Positions 1 through 9,873 are shown, numbered from the stretch's first letter. The stretch is DNA of 64,000 nucleotides from Bacteroidales bacterium (GCA_021371855.1 JAJFVL010000017.1:1-64000), one strand, 5' to 3'. The notes: a model not told the origin generated them from the sequence alone. Translations and numbers: made by a program.

Positions 1-1178
1 GTGCTGACATCAGCGATACGTCCGTACAACAATGGAATAACTGCAGCACCTGATATAGCCATTACCATCATTGAAGAACCGATCTTTGTAAAACGACCTA
101 ATTCAGTAATTGCCAGGGGCCATATTGACGGCCACATCAATGAGTTAGCCAATCCCAGCAAACCTATGAACATAACGGATGTAAATCCATGAGTTAGTAA
201 TGCCATTGAAATAAATATCAGTCCCAGAACTGATGATATGATAAGAGCATTTTTCTGTTCAAGGTATTTTGGAATGGTAATTATGCCGACAACATAACCA
301 ACAAGCATGGCAAATATTGTAAATGAAGAGAAAAATTTAGCGGTAGCGATAGGGATATCAAGGTACACGCCATAACTTATTATTGTATTTCCTGCAATAA
401 CCTCTACTCCCGTGTATAAAAATATTGTAAAGACACCAAGCAAAAGATGGGGAAACTGGAATATGCTTGTCTTACCGGAAGATCCTTCATCAACCATTGC
501 ATTTTCTTCTTCGGCATTTATATCGGGAAGATTTGAAAAATAAAGAAAGACTGCCAGAAGGAGCAATGAAATCATAATAAGAATATAAGGCAGGATAACC
601 CGGGAAGCAAGCATGTCAAGCTCCAGATTTTTTTGCTCAATCGTCATGGTTTTTATCTTCTGAACGATTTCATCAGCACCTTTCAGTGTTATAAATCCAA
701 GAATTGCAGGTGCCAGCACACCGGCAACGCCGTTGCATATTCCCATTATGCTGATTCGTTTTGCAGCGCTCTCTATGGGGCCGATGATGGTAACATAAGG
801 ATTGGAAGCAGTCTGAAGTAACGCCATACCTGCTCCCTGGATGAATAATCCTGTCAGAAAAAGCCCATAGGTCCTGGTCAGAGCCGCTGGCACAAAGATG
901 ATCGAACCGACAGCCATTATCACCAAACCTGAAGTCATCCCTTTCTTGTAACCGGTGTATTCCAGAAACCACCCTGAGGGAACCGACATGAAGAAGTAAG
1001 CAATATAAAAAGAGAAGGCTACCAGATATGATTGAAAATTATTTAATTCACATGCTATTTTAAGATAGGGAACCAATACGGCACTCAGCCATGTGATAAA
1101 ACCGAATACGAAAAACAGTGCTCCGATAATAATGATTGGGCTGGAGATATCTTTGTAAACCTTTTTTAATCTTTCCAT
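1..1178 (-). CDS. FucP-like MFS sugar permease, C-terminus cut by the window edge
   Basis: Reading the minus strand from the ATG at 1178 gives about 392 uninterrupted codons running off the left edge. The product begins MERLKKVYKDISSP and is a chain of hydrophobic helices. Segments such as FGFITWLSAVLVPYLK, ASNPYVTIIGP and GAAVIPLLYGRIADVS are typical of the FucP/GluP family of proton-coupled fucose/glucose/galactose symporters in the inner membrane. These are usually about 430 residues, so roughly 40-50 residues are missing. It lies 64 nt downstream of the ceramidase-like gene on the same strand and is probably the last visible gene of that operon, importing a sugar released in the periplasm. 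Family is fairly sure; substrate is not. Confidence 0.85.
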   Translation of the reverse strand, partial: MERLKKVYKDISSPIIIIGALFFVFGFITWLSAVLVPYLKIACELNNFQSYLVAFSFYIAYFFMSVPSGWFLEYTGYKKGMTSGLVIMAVGSIIFVPAALTRTYGLFLTGLFIQGAGMALLQTASNPYVTIIGPIESAAKRISIMGICNGVAGVLAPAILGFITLKGADEIVQKIKTMTIEQKNLELDMLASRVILPYILIMISLLLLAVFLYFSNLPDINAEEENAMVDEGSSGKTSIFQFPHLLLGVFTIFLYTGVEVIAGNTIISYGVYLDIPIATAKFFSSFTIFAMLVGYVVGIITIPKYLEQKNALIISSVLGLIFISMALLTHGFTSVMFIGLLGLANSLMWPSIWPLAITELGRFTKIGSSMMVMAISGAAVIPLLYGRIADVS

Positions 1179-1242
1179 TTAAAATAAATTAATATAATCC
1201 GTAACATATATGTGTTGCGGTGCTAAAAATAGTAAGAAAGTA

Positions 1243-3237
1243 TTAACGATGTAGTGATTTTATTCTGTCAAGGATGATGTCATCAACATTTTCCGGGAAT
1301 ACATTCGGCATTCCATACCAGAAAAATGAATTATTCCCCTCGTAAGTCTTATTCTCAATATGCATGTGGGTAGGCAGGTAACTTGACACATCGTTTGTAT
1401 AGCCTGCAACAGAAATTAATTTATCGGGCCACATATTTTTAACACCAAGACCATATCCCGTGGTTGTTTCACGTGAGAACCCAACCAGTTTCCAATTGCC
1501 TATGTTTATTGTATGGACATAAATGGGCATAAATTTTGGCATCGTACCTTCATCATAATATCTCAGCATAAGATCACACCATTTTACATTCTTCTCAGCG
1601 TCAACATCACCCGGTTTAATGATATTTTTGTCACGGAAAGCCAATATGTCTTCTTTTTTCCAGGGAGTGGTCGGGATATTAATAGTATCCAGAAAATAAG
1701 ATATTTCACCTTCAATTTTTGTCATTGGACGGTTTAAAACTGCAATTACTTCATTTGCCAGTTTTTCTCCGGTTATATACTCCCCGTTATCTCTTGGATT
1801 AATATCTCCGCATGTACCCTGCAGGAACAAAGAATTTAAAGTATTTGTCCTCTCCTCAACCAATTTGCGTGCGATTCCCGGATAATTCGGACTTATTGTG
1901 TAATGAAGTGTGCCTGCAGTACTGAAAACAGGATGGCAGGCTGCCATGAATAAATAATCTTCAGAATTATCTTTTAAAAATTTTACTTTTATTACATCTA
2001 CAGCACTATCATAAATTTCCTGATGCTCATTAAGACTTCTGTTATACCCTATATCAGTAGTCCCTCTTCCAAATTGCATTTCCGCAGGTGAAATGTTTTT
2101 TACAGCATTACGAACAGCATTGACAATACCAGTGCGTATGGTTGAATAAAGATAAACACTGTCAGGACGTTGATTAGGTTCCTGCCATGGCAGCCAGTTT
2201 TGTGAAACAGGGGCAAAATGTGTATGTATTGAATTTATAAAAACTGCTGATACCGGTATATTCAGCTCTTTGTAAATCTCTTGCTTTACTAATCCTGTAA
2301 AAGTATCATTAAGACCACAGACATCTACACTGACCAAAACAACTGTTTTATCACCTCCTTTTATTGCCATTGCCCGTGCAGTAAGAGTCCCTTCAGTGCG
2401 ATGTTCTCCAATATAAAGTTTGTTTTCATTGTCTATTCCATAAATCCGGTTATGAACAATTGAAATATGTTTTATGTCCTCTTTTATAGTCTGTCCATTT
2501 CTGTAAGCAACCTTTAGCCATTTATGATATTTGTTCCATGATTCATATTGGTAAATAACACCCTCATTATTAAGAGCATATATTCTCCCATCTTTTGATG
2601 TTAGACTAATGATGTCTTCAACAGATTGAATTTTAGTCCAGTCAATGCTTTTACCTGCCATATCAGCTGACCACATCAATCCGGAGTTGTTTGCAGCAAA
2701 TAAATTATTTCCTGAAGAGGTTAGTACTGTCACAGAATTATCTACCGATCCGATTTTTTTCCACTTAATACCTCCTTCAAGTTTTGATACCAGAAGGCTT
2801 CCTTCATTGTCAACAGCATAAAGATTTTCGTTTAAAACTGCAATGGCTTTTACATTCCCGGTTTTACCAATTTCTTTCCATGATGAGTTTCCACTTTCAG
2901 GATCCTTACAAAGCAAGATGCCTTTGCTTAATATGAAAATCTTATTACCACTGCCTGTCATTAAAGAGACTTCCTGTAAAGATTCTTTATTAACCCATTG
3001 CAAAGTAAACCTGCCAGCTTTTGGTGAACCGTATCCTCCGAGATGTAATGATATCAACGATTGATCAGGCTCAATGCTACTCTTTGATGTTCCGACCTGA
3101 TATGCCGGTTGGGCAATTGAAAGATTTGGCAATAATATTATAATTGAAATAATCAGACTCTTAATTTTCATTGTTTTAGATTTTTGTTTCTCTTTAATTT
3201 TGTTTTTAATTCTTATTTCTCTTTTCAGCATATTCAT
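1243..3237 (-). CDS. Neutral/alkaline ceramidase-like protein with inserted propeller-like repeats
   Basis: Secreted protein of the neutral/alkaline ceramidase N-terminal family (664 residues). The family start (YQVGTSKSSIEP, about residues 47-58) and the rest of the fold (from about residue 283, TARAMAIKGGDKTVVLVSVD) are separated by about 200 residues of short WxKIG...NxLYAxDNxG repeats that look like a small beta-propeller. The metal-site motif NSIHTHFAP is at about 335-343. The usual GDxSP nucleophile box reads GDINP (about 477-481), so the nucleophilic serine is missing. The ATG at 3237 overlaps the upstream stop codon (ATGA), suggesting translational coupling. An internal ATG at 3171 (MKIKSLIISIIILL) would give a more normal signal peptide and may be the true start. 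Ceramidase activity is unproven; this could be an amidase acting on a glycoconjugate. Confidence 0.75.
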   Translation of the reverse strand: MNMLKREIRIKNKIKEKQKSKTMKIKSLIISIIILLPNLSIAQPAYQVGTSKSSIEPDQSLISLHLGGYGSPKAGRFTLQWVNKESLQEVSLMTGSGNKIFILSKGILLCKDPESGNSSWKEIGKTGNVKAIAVLNENLYAVDNEGSLLVSKLEGGIKWKKIGSVDNSVTVLTSSGNNLFAANNSGLMWSADMAGKSIDWTKIQSVEDIISLTSKDGRIYALNNEGVIYQYESWNKYHKWLKVAYRNGQTIKEDIKHISIVHNRIYGIDNENKLYIGEHRTEGTLTARAMAIKGGDKTVVLVSVDVCGLNDTFTGLVKQEIYKELNIPVSAVFINSIHTHFAPVSQNWLPWQEPNQRPDSVYLYSTIRTGIVNAVRNAVKNISPAEMQFGRGTTDIGYNRSLNEHQEIYDSAVDVIKVKFLKDNSEDYLFMAACHPVFSTAGTLHYTISPNYPGIARKLVEERTNTLNSLFLQGTCGDINPRDNGEYITGEKLANEVIAVLNRPMTKIEGEISYFLDTINIPTTPWKKEDILAFRDKNIIKPGDVDAEKNVKWCDLMLRYYDEGTMPKFMPIYVHTINIGNWKLVGFSRETTTGYGLGVKNMWPDKLISVAGYTNDVSSYLPTHMHIENKTYEGNNSFFWYGMPNVFPENVDDIILDRIKSLHR

Positions 3238-5906
3238 GGTACTAATACATCCCAGATAAGCTTTTTGTTCATTACAGACCCGACAGCAAAATGAGCTTTT
3301 ACTTTTTTGAGACCTCTTCCGGAATTTATTTCCATAATACCTTTATCAGGCATTGACATTATGTAATCCGTTCCAATAGCAGTTTCGACAATTATTATAC
3401 CTTCTTTATCAATAAGTTTAACCTTTTCAATAAACGGTTTCGAACCTTGATAGCCCTCAAATAAAGAGATAAAAGTTTTGACACCTTCCCCATTACATCG
3501 CCTTACAATGTAGGGAATTGTTGCATTTATATCGGAATTCTTCCAGTCACGCTGGCCCCAACCGTCAGCAACCATTGCCTGTTCTCCATGCTGTCCGACA
3601 GACCATGCCACACATGTCATGTTATCACCATTATGCCATTCGGTAGTCCAGACAGTATCTCCATCACCAGTACGAATATTGCTGAAGTCATAAAGTTTTG
3701 ATGAGGTTATTGGTTTGAGTTTAATATCAGATACTTTACAGGCATTCCCGACTCCATGGAAAACATAATCCTTATTCATTCCCCCTTCAACGCGAAAGAA
3801 ATCCACAACATAGCTCTGTCCGTTACCATGGTCAATTATCGCTGATGTTCGTCTGTACAGAGATGCTTCAGGATATGCTGACGAGGACATCTCCATAACT
3901 TTTACATGATCAAATGATTTGAAGAGCAATACTTTTCCTCCGCGTTCTTTTGTAACCTGATTTTTTTCATCAATCAAAACAGTATTGTGGGCAACAGTTC
4001 TTATATTCTGAGTTTTCAGAGGATGATCCCAAAGGTATCCCAGATCCGATAAGACCTCATGACCCTCTTTCCAGTAATAAAGATTCAGGCTGTCATTTTC
4101 ATGGTGATTACCCCAGCCACTGGCACTCATTAAGAGCAGACTCTCACGACCGTCGACACCTGTACGCAGGTGACCAATTCGTAACTGCGGAGGACACCAG
4201 TCATTCAGAGTCAAAACAGGAGAAGTTTTCTTTTCAAGGTTGGGTCTACGGTAATAAAATGAAAATGAAGATGATCCTGTTGGTTTGGCAAGGTCATAAG
4301 GAAGTGTCAGAACTGGTTCATCATCAACCTTATTATCAGTTGTTTTGTTTTTAAATTTTTGAGAACCGCTATGCAGAGTGAGATCGTTTCCGCATAATGC
4401 CTTAAGCAATGACAGATATTCACTGTGCTCAGGAAAATTAGCAACCATAAGTTCTACATAAGAGACATCGAGACTGGTATTATGGAAAGAGTCAGCGTAG
4501 GGTGGATAACACAGATCACCCTGTAATCCTTTGAAAAAGGCATTCAATACGTTTCCATAAGAAGTGTTGTGATAAAGATCGAGTAAGTCGATCCGTTTCC
4601 CTGACTCGTCAATATAACCCTGGGGATCACTGTATCCGTGTGCTGCCTGTGCCATATCCCAAATCCCTCCAAGTGCCATCAAACCATAAAATGGCGTTTC
4701 ACTTGATGTTCCATCAGATAAATACCAGCCGTCAACAGTTTTATTAAATCCATCCAGTCCAAAGCGTAATAATCCGGGATGGCCAACACACATTCCAACA
4801 AGTGCTACAGCCGTATGATTGCTTACAGACTTGTTATTTATTTTCTTATCGCATACTAAAAGTATAGTACTCTCCAATAATAAATCACGTTCAATTTTAA
4901 GTTTCTCATCTTCTGTGTAAACAGGGGTGTTTCTCTGATTAATTGCATTACAGGTAAAGTCATAAGCTGATACAACGTTCCGAATAAAATCTGACTCTAA
5001 TCCTACTCCCCCTGCCCGTCCTGCAGTCCAGAAACCGGTCCATAAACTGTTATCTGGTTCATTTGGAGGAGGACAGAGCTCAGGTACAGGAAGATTACTG
5101 ATATTCATTGCTGCAACACGTGGGTCCATATCAGCATATTCTCCATATCCCACATGAACAAGCCATGCCGGATAACAATCTGCTAACCTGAGTAATATGC
5201 TTTTGCAGGCTTCGGCATATATCAGATTATTTGTAAGCAGGTATCCTTCTGCCAGTGTATGACAATAATTCGCGATCCACTGTACTTTTCTCGATCGTAT
5301 ATTTGCACTGAAACTTGGTCTGCCTTTGGTATAGCCGAAAATAACAAAAGGTTCACCGCCATAATAAGTAATTGTCTGCGGCTTTTTCCACTTTGTATTA
5401 AGAGCTATATCTTCAGGATACTTATCATCCGGAAAAACAGTTCCACAGATACTACACCTTATCTGATCAGGATTTTCAATTTCCCAGGTAAACAAGCCAT
5501 GAGGGTGTACAGGTTTTTCCTGATCACGGCATGCAGGACAAGGAGTCCACAATGGATCCCCCGGCGTGGTCTCTTCAATCATCTTCTCCAGAAATGCCGG
5601 AGTTATCAGGTGCAGATGACGATTTATAATTCTTTCAACATTTGATGCATAGTCTCTCGCCCACCCATAAAGTTTTATATTTTCATGAGCAAAATCCAGA
5701 TTCTCCGTTTTTATGGTCAGACAAGGATGTTGTACAGTTGAGCGATATTTTTCCCAGTCGGACCAGTCCAGTAAAGGTTCACTACATTGAGGTATGAACA
5801 AACCATTTCCTCTTTTCAAAGCTGGTAATATTCCAAGATACAAACCAGCACCTGCCGTTGTCATTCCACCAATAAATTTACGACGGGAGAGAGACATACG
5901 TATCAA
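3234..5906 (-). CDS. Heparinase II/III-family lyase, exported by Tat
   Basis: 890-residue exported polysaccharide-lyase-like protein. It starts with a twin-arginine signal (SLSRRKFIGG) and a hydrophobic stretch. Two CxxC pairs (CPAC about 123, CSIC about 151) suggest a structural zinc site. An (alpha/alpha) toroid region follows, then the heparinase II/III C-terminal beta domain, with GNHHENDSLNLYYWKEGHE and the later VAHNTVLID, both characteristic of this superfamily. Such enzymes cleave uronic-acid-containing polysaccharides by beta-elimination. It lies 50 nt after the aminotransferase gene and overlaps the next gene by 4 nt, so it is mid-operon. A second possible start (MSLSRRKF) lies at 5897. 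Substrate cannot be told from sequence; an oligo-uronide lyase is the main alternative to heparinase. Confidence 0.82.
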   Translation of the reverse strand: MIRMSLSRRKFIGGMTTAGAGLYLGILPALKRGNGLFIPQCSEPLLDWSDWEKYRSTVQHPCLTIKTENLDFAHENIKLYGWARDYASNVERIINRHLHLITPAFLEKMIEETTPGDPLWTPCPACRDQEKPVHPHGLFTWEIENPDQIRCSICGTVFPDDKYPEDIALNTKWKKPQTITYYGGEPFVIFGYTKGRPSFSANIRSRKVQWIANYCHTLAEGYLLTNNLIYAEACKSILLRLADCYPAWLVHVGYGEYADMDPRVAAMNISNLPVPELCPPPNEPDNSLWTGFWTAGRAGGVGLESDFIRNVVSAYDFTCNAINQRNTPVYTEDEKLKIERDLLLESTILLVCDKKINNKSVSNHTAVALVGMCVGHPGLLRFGLDGFNKTVDGWYLSDGTSSETPFYGLMALGGIWDMAQAAHGYSDPQGYIDESGKRIDLLDLYHNTSYGNVLNAFFKGLQGDLCYPPYADSFHNTSLDVSYVELMVANFPEHSEYLSLLKALCGNDLTLHSGSQKFKNKTTDNKVDDEPVLTLPYDLAKPTGSSSFSFYYRRPNLEKKTSPVLTLNDWCPPQLRIGHLRTGVDGRESLLLMSASGWGNHHENDSLNLYYWKEGHEVLSDLGYLWDHPLKTQNIRTVAHNTVLIDEKNQVTKERGGKVLLFKSFDHVKVMEMSSSAYPEASLYRRTSAIIDHGNGQSYVVDFFRVEGGMNKDYVFHGVGNACKVSDIKLKPITSSKLYDFSNIRTGDGDTVWTTEWHNGDNMTCVAWSVGQHGEQAMVADGWGQRDWKNSDINATIPYIVRRCNGEGVKTFISLFEGYQGSKPFIEKVKLIDKEGIIIVETAIGTDYIMSMPDKGIMEINSGRGLKKVKAHFAVGSVMNKKLIWDVLVP

Positions 5907-5956
5907 ATAATTTATTTAATATTGATAATTTTAAGTACAATAAATCAGATCATTAA

Positions 5957-7306
5957 TTACGCTTTGCTGATCGCAGTAGCATTTTTCTGTATCTTGCGGA
6001 TGGCTTCAGCAATCTGTTCCATATCAGTTTTTGAACCAAGCAGCATAGTCTGATACATCCATACAGCCTGATCAACAAGTTTATCGTTTTCAGGGCACTG
6101 ATTCCGTTCAAGCCACTCTTTCATAGTCTTTTCACCATAAATCTTCAGATAATGAGGATTCTTTGCCAGGTCGGTGACATAGGCATCTTTATTCATCTTT
6201 CCATAGCCAAGGGAACAAGGAATCCCTTCTGCATGCATTGCTTCAAGGAATTTTGAAAGATCAAGTCCTGCAAATTTTGTTTTGTCGTAACGGAACATAT
6301 AAAGGTGGTATGCGCTTCGGGTAACACCTTTATAAAGTTTTGCCGGCATTATACCAGGAATATCATTAAGAAGTTTTGTGAGATAGTTAGCGTTTTCTGT
6401 ACGCCTCTTAGTCTGTTCCACAACACGTGTCATCTGAGCTAACAAAACTCCGGCCTGGAACTCTGTGATACGCATGTTGGTCCCTCGTGTTCCAAATCCT
6501 GTACTAAAAGACGTAGCTTTCCCACCCTGACCCTGGTTATGAAAGATGTAACAATTTTTGGCAAACTGTTCGTCATTTGTCAGAATAACACCACCTTCTC
6601 CCGAATTAAGATTTTTACTTGCCTGAAAACTGAACCCGCCGGCCAATCCCCAATTGCCAACCATTTTCCCCTTCCATTCAGCAAGGTGAGCCTGGCATGC
6701 ATCTTCAAGAACAGGAATTTTATGTTTCCCTGCTACTTCGAGCACCTTATCTATATCGAAAGGACTTCCTCCAATGTGTACAGGCATTATAACTTTTGTC
6801 TGGCCGGTAATGGCAGCTTCTATCTTATTAGCATCCATCTGGAAAGTCTCAATATCAGAATCGACAAAGATCGGCAATGCATAGTTCAAAACAACTACGT
6901 TATATGTTGCCACAAATGTATAGGGAGGAATAATTACTTCATCACCCGGGCCAGTACCCACTGCTCCAAGCATAGTATAAAGTGCACTTGTACCGCTTGA
7001 TACTCCAAGTGCATTGGTTGCGCCTGTGAGCTTTTTAAATTCCTCTTCAAAACGTGTAGCAGTTTTACCACCCAAACGGCACCACGATTTACTCTTAAGG
7101 ACATTAACAAGTTCCGTTTCGTCGACCTGATCAATAACGGGCCAGCCCGGCCATGTACCAGTGAAAGCTTTAGTCCCTCCTAAAATGGCTGGTTTTGCCA
7201 GTTGCCCTCCTGATGAACAGGCAACCGTCGGCACACCAATTACCAGACCGGCTCCTGCAACAGAAGCAGCAGTGATGAAATTTCTCCGATTCATTTTATT
7301 TTTCAT
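5957..7306 (-). CDS. DegT/DnrJ/EryC1/StrS-type PLP aminotransferase with Tat-lipoprotein signal
   Basis: 449-residue fold-type I PLP enzyme of the sugar aminotransferase family. The PLP lysine is in GFSFQASKNLNSGEGG, preceded by the acidic VLEDACQAHLAEWKGK block and SSGTSALYTMLGAVG. Unusually, the N-terminus is a twin-arginine signal (NRRNFITAASVAGAG) ending in a lipobox-like TVAC followed by SSGG, so it should be exported folded and perhaps lipidated. The start is fixed by a GGAGG ribosome-binding site 8 nt before the ATG at 7306. It is first of a group with the heparinase-like and ceramidase-like genes, just after the susCD terminator. Family members transaminate keto-sugars in the cytoplasm; the role of an exported form is unknown and it may have another activity. 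Confidence 0.85.
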   Translation of the reverse strand: MKNKMNRRNFITAASVAGAGLVIGVPTVACSSGGQLAKPAILGGTKAFTGTWPGWPVIDQVDETELVNVLKSKSWCRLGGKTATRFEEEFKKLTGATNALGVSSGTSALYTMLGAVGTGPGDEVIIPPYTFVATYNVVVLNYALPIFVDSDIETFQMDANKIEAAITGQTKVIMPVHIGGSPFDIDKVLEVAGKHKIPVLEDACQAHLAEWKGKMVGNWGLAGGFSFQASKNLNSGEGGVILTNDEQFAKNCYIFHNQGQGGKATSFSTGFGTRGTNMRITEFQAGVLLAQMTRVVEQTKRRTENANYLTKLLNDIPGIMPAKLYKGVTRSAYHLYMFRYDKTKFAGLDLSKFLEAMHAEGIPCSLGYGKMNKDAYVTDLAKNPHYLKIYGEKTMKEWLERNQCPENDKLVDQAVWMYQTMLLGSKTDMEQIAEAIRKIQKNATAISKA

Positions 7307-7314
7307 TTTATTTT

Positions 7315-7320
7315 CCTCCG
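7315..7320 (-). promoter_or_regulatory. Shine-Dalgarno site CGGAGG for the exported aminotransferase
   Basis: CGGAGG read on the minus strand, 8 nt before the ATG at 7306. It is notable because most genes here lack a purine-rich site, and it selects the first of two close ATG codons. Confidence 0.6.
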
Positions 7321-7349
7321 GTTAATTATTAGATATTCTGTAAAAATTA

Positions 7350-7379
7350 GATTATGCCAGCTGTGAAGCTGGCATAATC
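7350..7379 (-). terminator. Intrinsic terminator after the susC-susD-DUF3823 operon
   Basis: A perfect 13-bp inverted repeat (arms 7350-7362 and 7367-7379) with a 4-nt loop. On the minus strand it is followed by TAATTTTTA. It sits 25 nt past the stop of the DUF3823 gene, so it should end the susCD transcript and separate it from the aminotransferase operon. Confidence 0.75.
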
Positions 7380-7404
7380 AATTAAATTTGAATTAATTAT
7401 CTGG

Positions 7405-8088
7405 TTACTGTGTTTTAATTGTAGTACTGTAATTATAATAATTACCAGCGGCATTAGTACGTGCTGCTGCTCTTATAAAGTACTTAGTTCCGGCGGTTAA
7501 ACCAGTAATCGTGAAATTCATCGAACCTGAAGTAAGTCCCTGTGAAGATACATTTTCAGTTATTTGACCACCTCCGGCAAATGTATAGAGATTAGGATTG
7601 TTAATAGTACTCCAGGCTACAGCAATCTGATTAAGTGTCTGGTCTGCAAAGACTTTTACGTAATCAACTTTTACAGTTGCAGTTGTACTGGTGCTATTCA
7701 CTATTGAAGCCGTTAATCTTACATTTGGATTCACCTTGATATCTATCTCAGTATTTTTATTAATTGTGATATCCATAGTATCTTCAACCATTTTAAAAGC
7801 TCCGACTGCAAAAAGTCTGTAATCGCCCGGGAACAAAGCAGCATTAACAAAATGTCCATCAGGATATGACTGACTTAAAATCGGTTGTTTGGAGTTACCC
7901 TCAAAGATCTGAATTATTGTGCCGCTATTGACACCGCCATTTTCAATCATGTTATTAGTTGAACTATCTAACACCTTTCCTGATAATGTCGCACTTGGTG
8001 CATCATAATTATCAATCGAACAACTTGCAACTGATATTATTATCAGAAATAGATAAATTACATTTTTCATTTTCATAATCGTTTTCAT
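7405..8088 (-). CDS. DUF3823-domain lipoprotein (SusE-position)
   Basis: Surface or periplasmic lipoprotein next to SusD. From the ATG at 8088 the product starts MKTIMKMKNVIYLFLIIISV and has the lipobox VASC, so lipidation is expected at that cysteine. The following DAPSATLSGKVLDSSTNN...GTIIQIFE segment is a carboxypeptidase-regulatory-like beta sandwich. A second beta sandwich closes with ITGLTAGTKYFIRAAARTN, a fibronectin-III-like signature. This matches the DUF3823 family found beside SusD, thought to help bind the glycan. The reading frame also opens at 8106, overlapping the susD stop, but the signal peptide favours 8088. No catalytic residues are evident. Confidence 0.78.
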   Translation of the reverse strand: MKTIMKMKNVIYLFLIIISVASCSIDNYDAPSATLSGKVLDSSTNNMIENGGVNSGTIIQIFEGNSKQPILSQSYPDGHFVNAALFPGDYRLFAVGAFKMVEDTMDITINKNTEIDIKVNPNVRLTASIVNSTSTTATVKVDYVKVFADQTLNQIAVAWSTINNPNLYTFAGGGQITENVSSQGLTSGSMNFTITGLTAGTKYFIRAAARTNAAGNYYNYSTTIKTQ

Positions 8089-8099
8089 TTTTGTACAGA

Positions 8100-9863
8100 T
8101 TACCATCCCGGATTATTAATAATATTCTTATTGGTACTTATGTAGCCTGAGAGATTGCTGTAATAATCTTTTTCCTCCCATACTCTTGACAATCCGCCAT
8201 CCAGAGGATAACCGCTCCAAACTTCAAAGATATATTTATACGAAGTGCCATCATATTTCAGATATGGATAAAGTCCTCGCATAAAGGTGTTTTTGAAAAT
8301 GTCAGTACCTATTCTCCATCGCCTAATATCCCAGAACCGTTTGTCTTCAAAAGCAAGTTCAACTCTTCTTTCATTTCTTAGCCTGTTAACAGTAAATTCT
8401 GATGCCGTAAGTGTTCTTATTCCTGCACGGCTTCGTACCTGGTTAATTGCATCGAGTCCTAATGAAAGATTAGTTCCTGACTCAACTGCAGCCTCAGCGT
8501 AGTTAAGTAAGACTTCTGCATACCTTAACTCAATATAGTTCTGATCAGAATAGCTGGGCTCTACAACTGCCTTGCTGGCATTTGTGATCTTTTTAATATA
8601 GAAACCTGATTTTGTATAGTTACCAGTTGGGAAAGGACCATCCAGACCAACCTGCATTTTGGAAGGATCTTTTGGAAATGGGATATGCTCGCCATCATAT
8701 AATTTACCATCCACATCATAAATTCCCCTGTAAATCTGAACATTTCTACCTATATAAGGGCTTTCTGACCGGAATATGCTTGCATGAAAGCGAGGATCCT
8801 TATTTTTATACAGATCGTCAGGTGAGTTAAATACTTTTCCTTCTACATCCAGGGTACCTGGAGTCCCATCAACATATTCATATGCTTCAACAAGATCAAG
8901 AAGCGGACATATTGCACTTCCCTGATTGGTCGTAAAACCTTCAGGAATGTTAAGGTTGTCCCAGCTATGTGGTTTGTCCGGGAAGCTGTAAGCTTTCTGA
9001 AAGATAATTTCCTTATTACTTTTATCCAGAAAGATTTGCTGATAATTTGCAACAGGATCACCAGTTTTGCTTATCGGATTATAAAGTTTGTCATAAAGAC
9101 CATATACATTGGCATCCATTACAACTTTCGCAGCATTCATAGATTCCGTGAAATAAGTATTAGCCTTTGAAGAAGGGATTCCAATCAGCCCGTTTAATTG
9201 TACAGATCCGTACTTTGCAATTGAACCTGCATATAACGCTACTCTTGATTTCAATGATTGAGCAACTAATTTGGTTGCACGATTAGAATTAGTAGAGTTC
9301 CACGAATCAGGAAGATCAGCAATTGCTGCATCAAGTTCATCCAGAATGAAATCATATAATTCTTCTTCAGTATTTCTAGGAACCTGTAATGTTTCAAGGT
9401 TGTTATCAAATGTCTGGACTTCCTCAATAATTGGCATACCACCGTATTTTTTTACAAGGTCAAAGTAGTAATATGCACGAATGAAACGACATTCAGCTGA
9501 GTATTGATTGATCAGCTCTGCCGAAATGGAAGCTGTTTGAATCCTCTCCATAAAATAATTGGCCTTTCTGATCCATGAATACATTGATGTATTGGTGGAA
9601 AAAGAATTATTACCATAATCACTTACCGGTGGATTCTCTTCGTGATAAGAAGACTCATCAGTGTAATTAGCAAGGTACGGTAGGCCAGCAAATCCCATAG
9701 GAATATTATCATATAATTTGGCCATATAGATATCGATCAACTGTGGAGATACCCAAACATCAGCATCTGAAACCATATTCAAAGGCTTTCTATCCAATGT
9801 ATCTTTTATACAGCCTGATAGAAATATTAATGTCAAAAAGACTATGACTATTTTGCTTTTCAT
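8100..9863 (-). CDS. susD: SusD/RagB-family glycan-binding outer-membrane lipoprotein
   Basis: 587-residue SusD homologue, the lid that binds glycan over the SusC barrel. It starts with a lipoprotein signal (FLTLIFLSGC). Tetratricopeptide-like helices follow, with SAECRFIRAYYYFDLVKKYGGMPI-type motifs (about residues 120-150). The C-terminal block ELRYAEVLLNYAEAA...INQVRSRAGI...NERRVELAFEDKRFWDIRRW is diagnostic. The stop of susC lies 10 nt upstream, so the two are co-translated as a pair. Glycan specificity cannot be read from sequence; GH78 next door suggests a rhamnose-containing substrate. Confidence 0.95.
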   Translation of the reverse strand: MKSKIVIVFLTLIFLSGCIKDTLDRKPLNMVSDADVWVSPQLIDIYMAKLYDNIPMGFAGLPYLANYTDESSYHEENPPVSDYGNNSFSTNTSMYSWIRKANYFMERIQTASISAELINQYSAECRFIRAYYYFDLVKKYGGMPIIEEVQTFDNNLETLQVPRNTEEELYDFILDELDAAIADLPDSWNSTNSNRATKLVAQSLKSRVALYAGSIAKYGSVQLNGLIGIPSSKANTYFTESMNAAKVVMDANVYGLYDKLYNPISKTGDPVANYQQIFLDKSNKEIIFQKAYSFPDKPHSWDNLNIPEGFTTNQGSAICPLLDLVEAYEYVDGTPGTLDVEGKVFNSPDDLYKNKDPRFHASIFRSESPYIGRNVQIYRGIYDVDGKLYDGEHIPFPKDPSKMQVGLDGPFPTGNYTKSGFYIKKITNASKAVVEPSYSDQNYIELRYAEVLLNYAEAAVESGTNLSLGLDAINQVRSRAGIRTLTASEFTVNRLRNERRVELAFEDKRFWDIRRWRIGTDIFKNTFMRGLYPYLKYDGTSYKYIFEVWSGYPLDGGLSRVWEEKDYYSNLSGYISTNKNIINNPGW

Positions 9864-9873
9864 AATGACTTAA

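Noticed and set aside
5259..5645. 128-codon plus-strand frame inside the heparinase-like gene
   Set aside because: Opposite to the conserved CxxC and lyase regions of a real gene; no start context or family.
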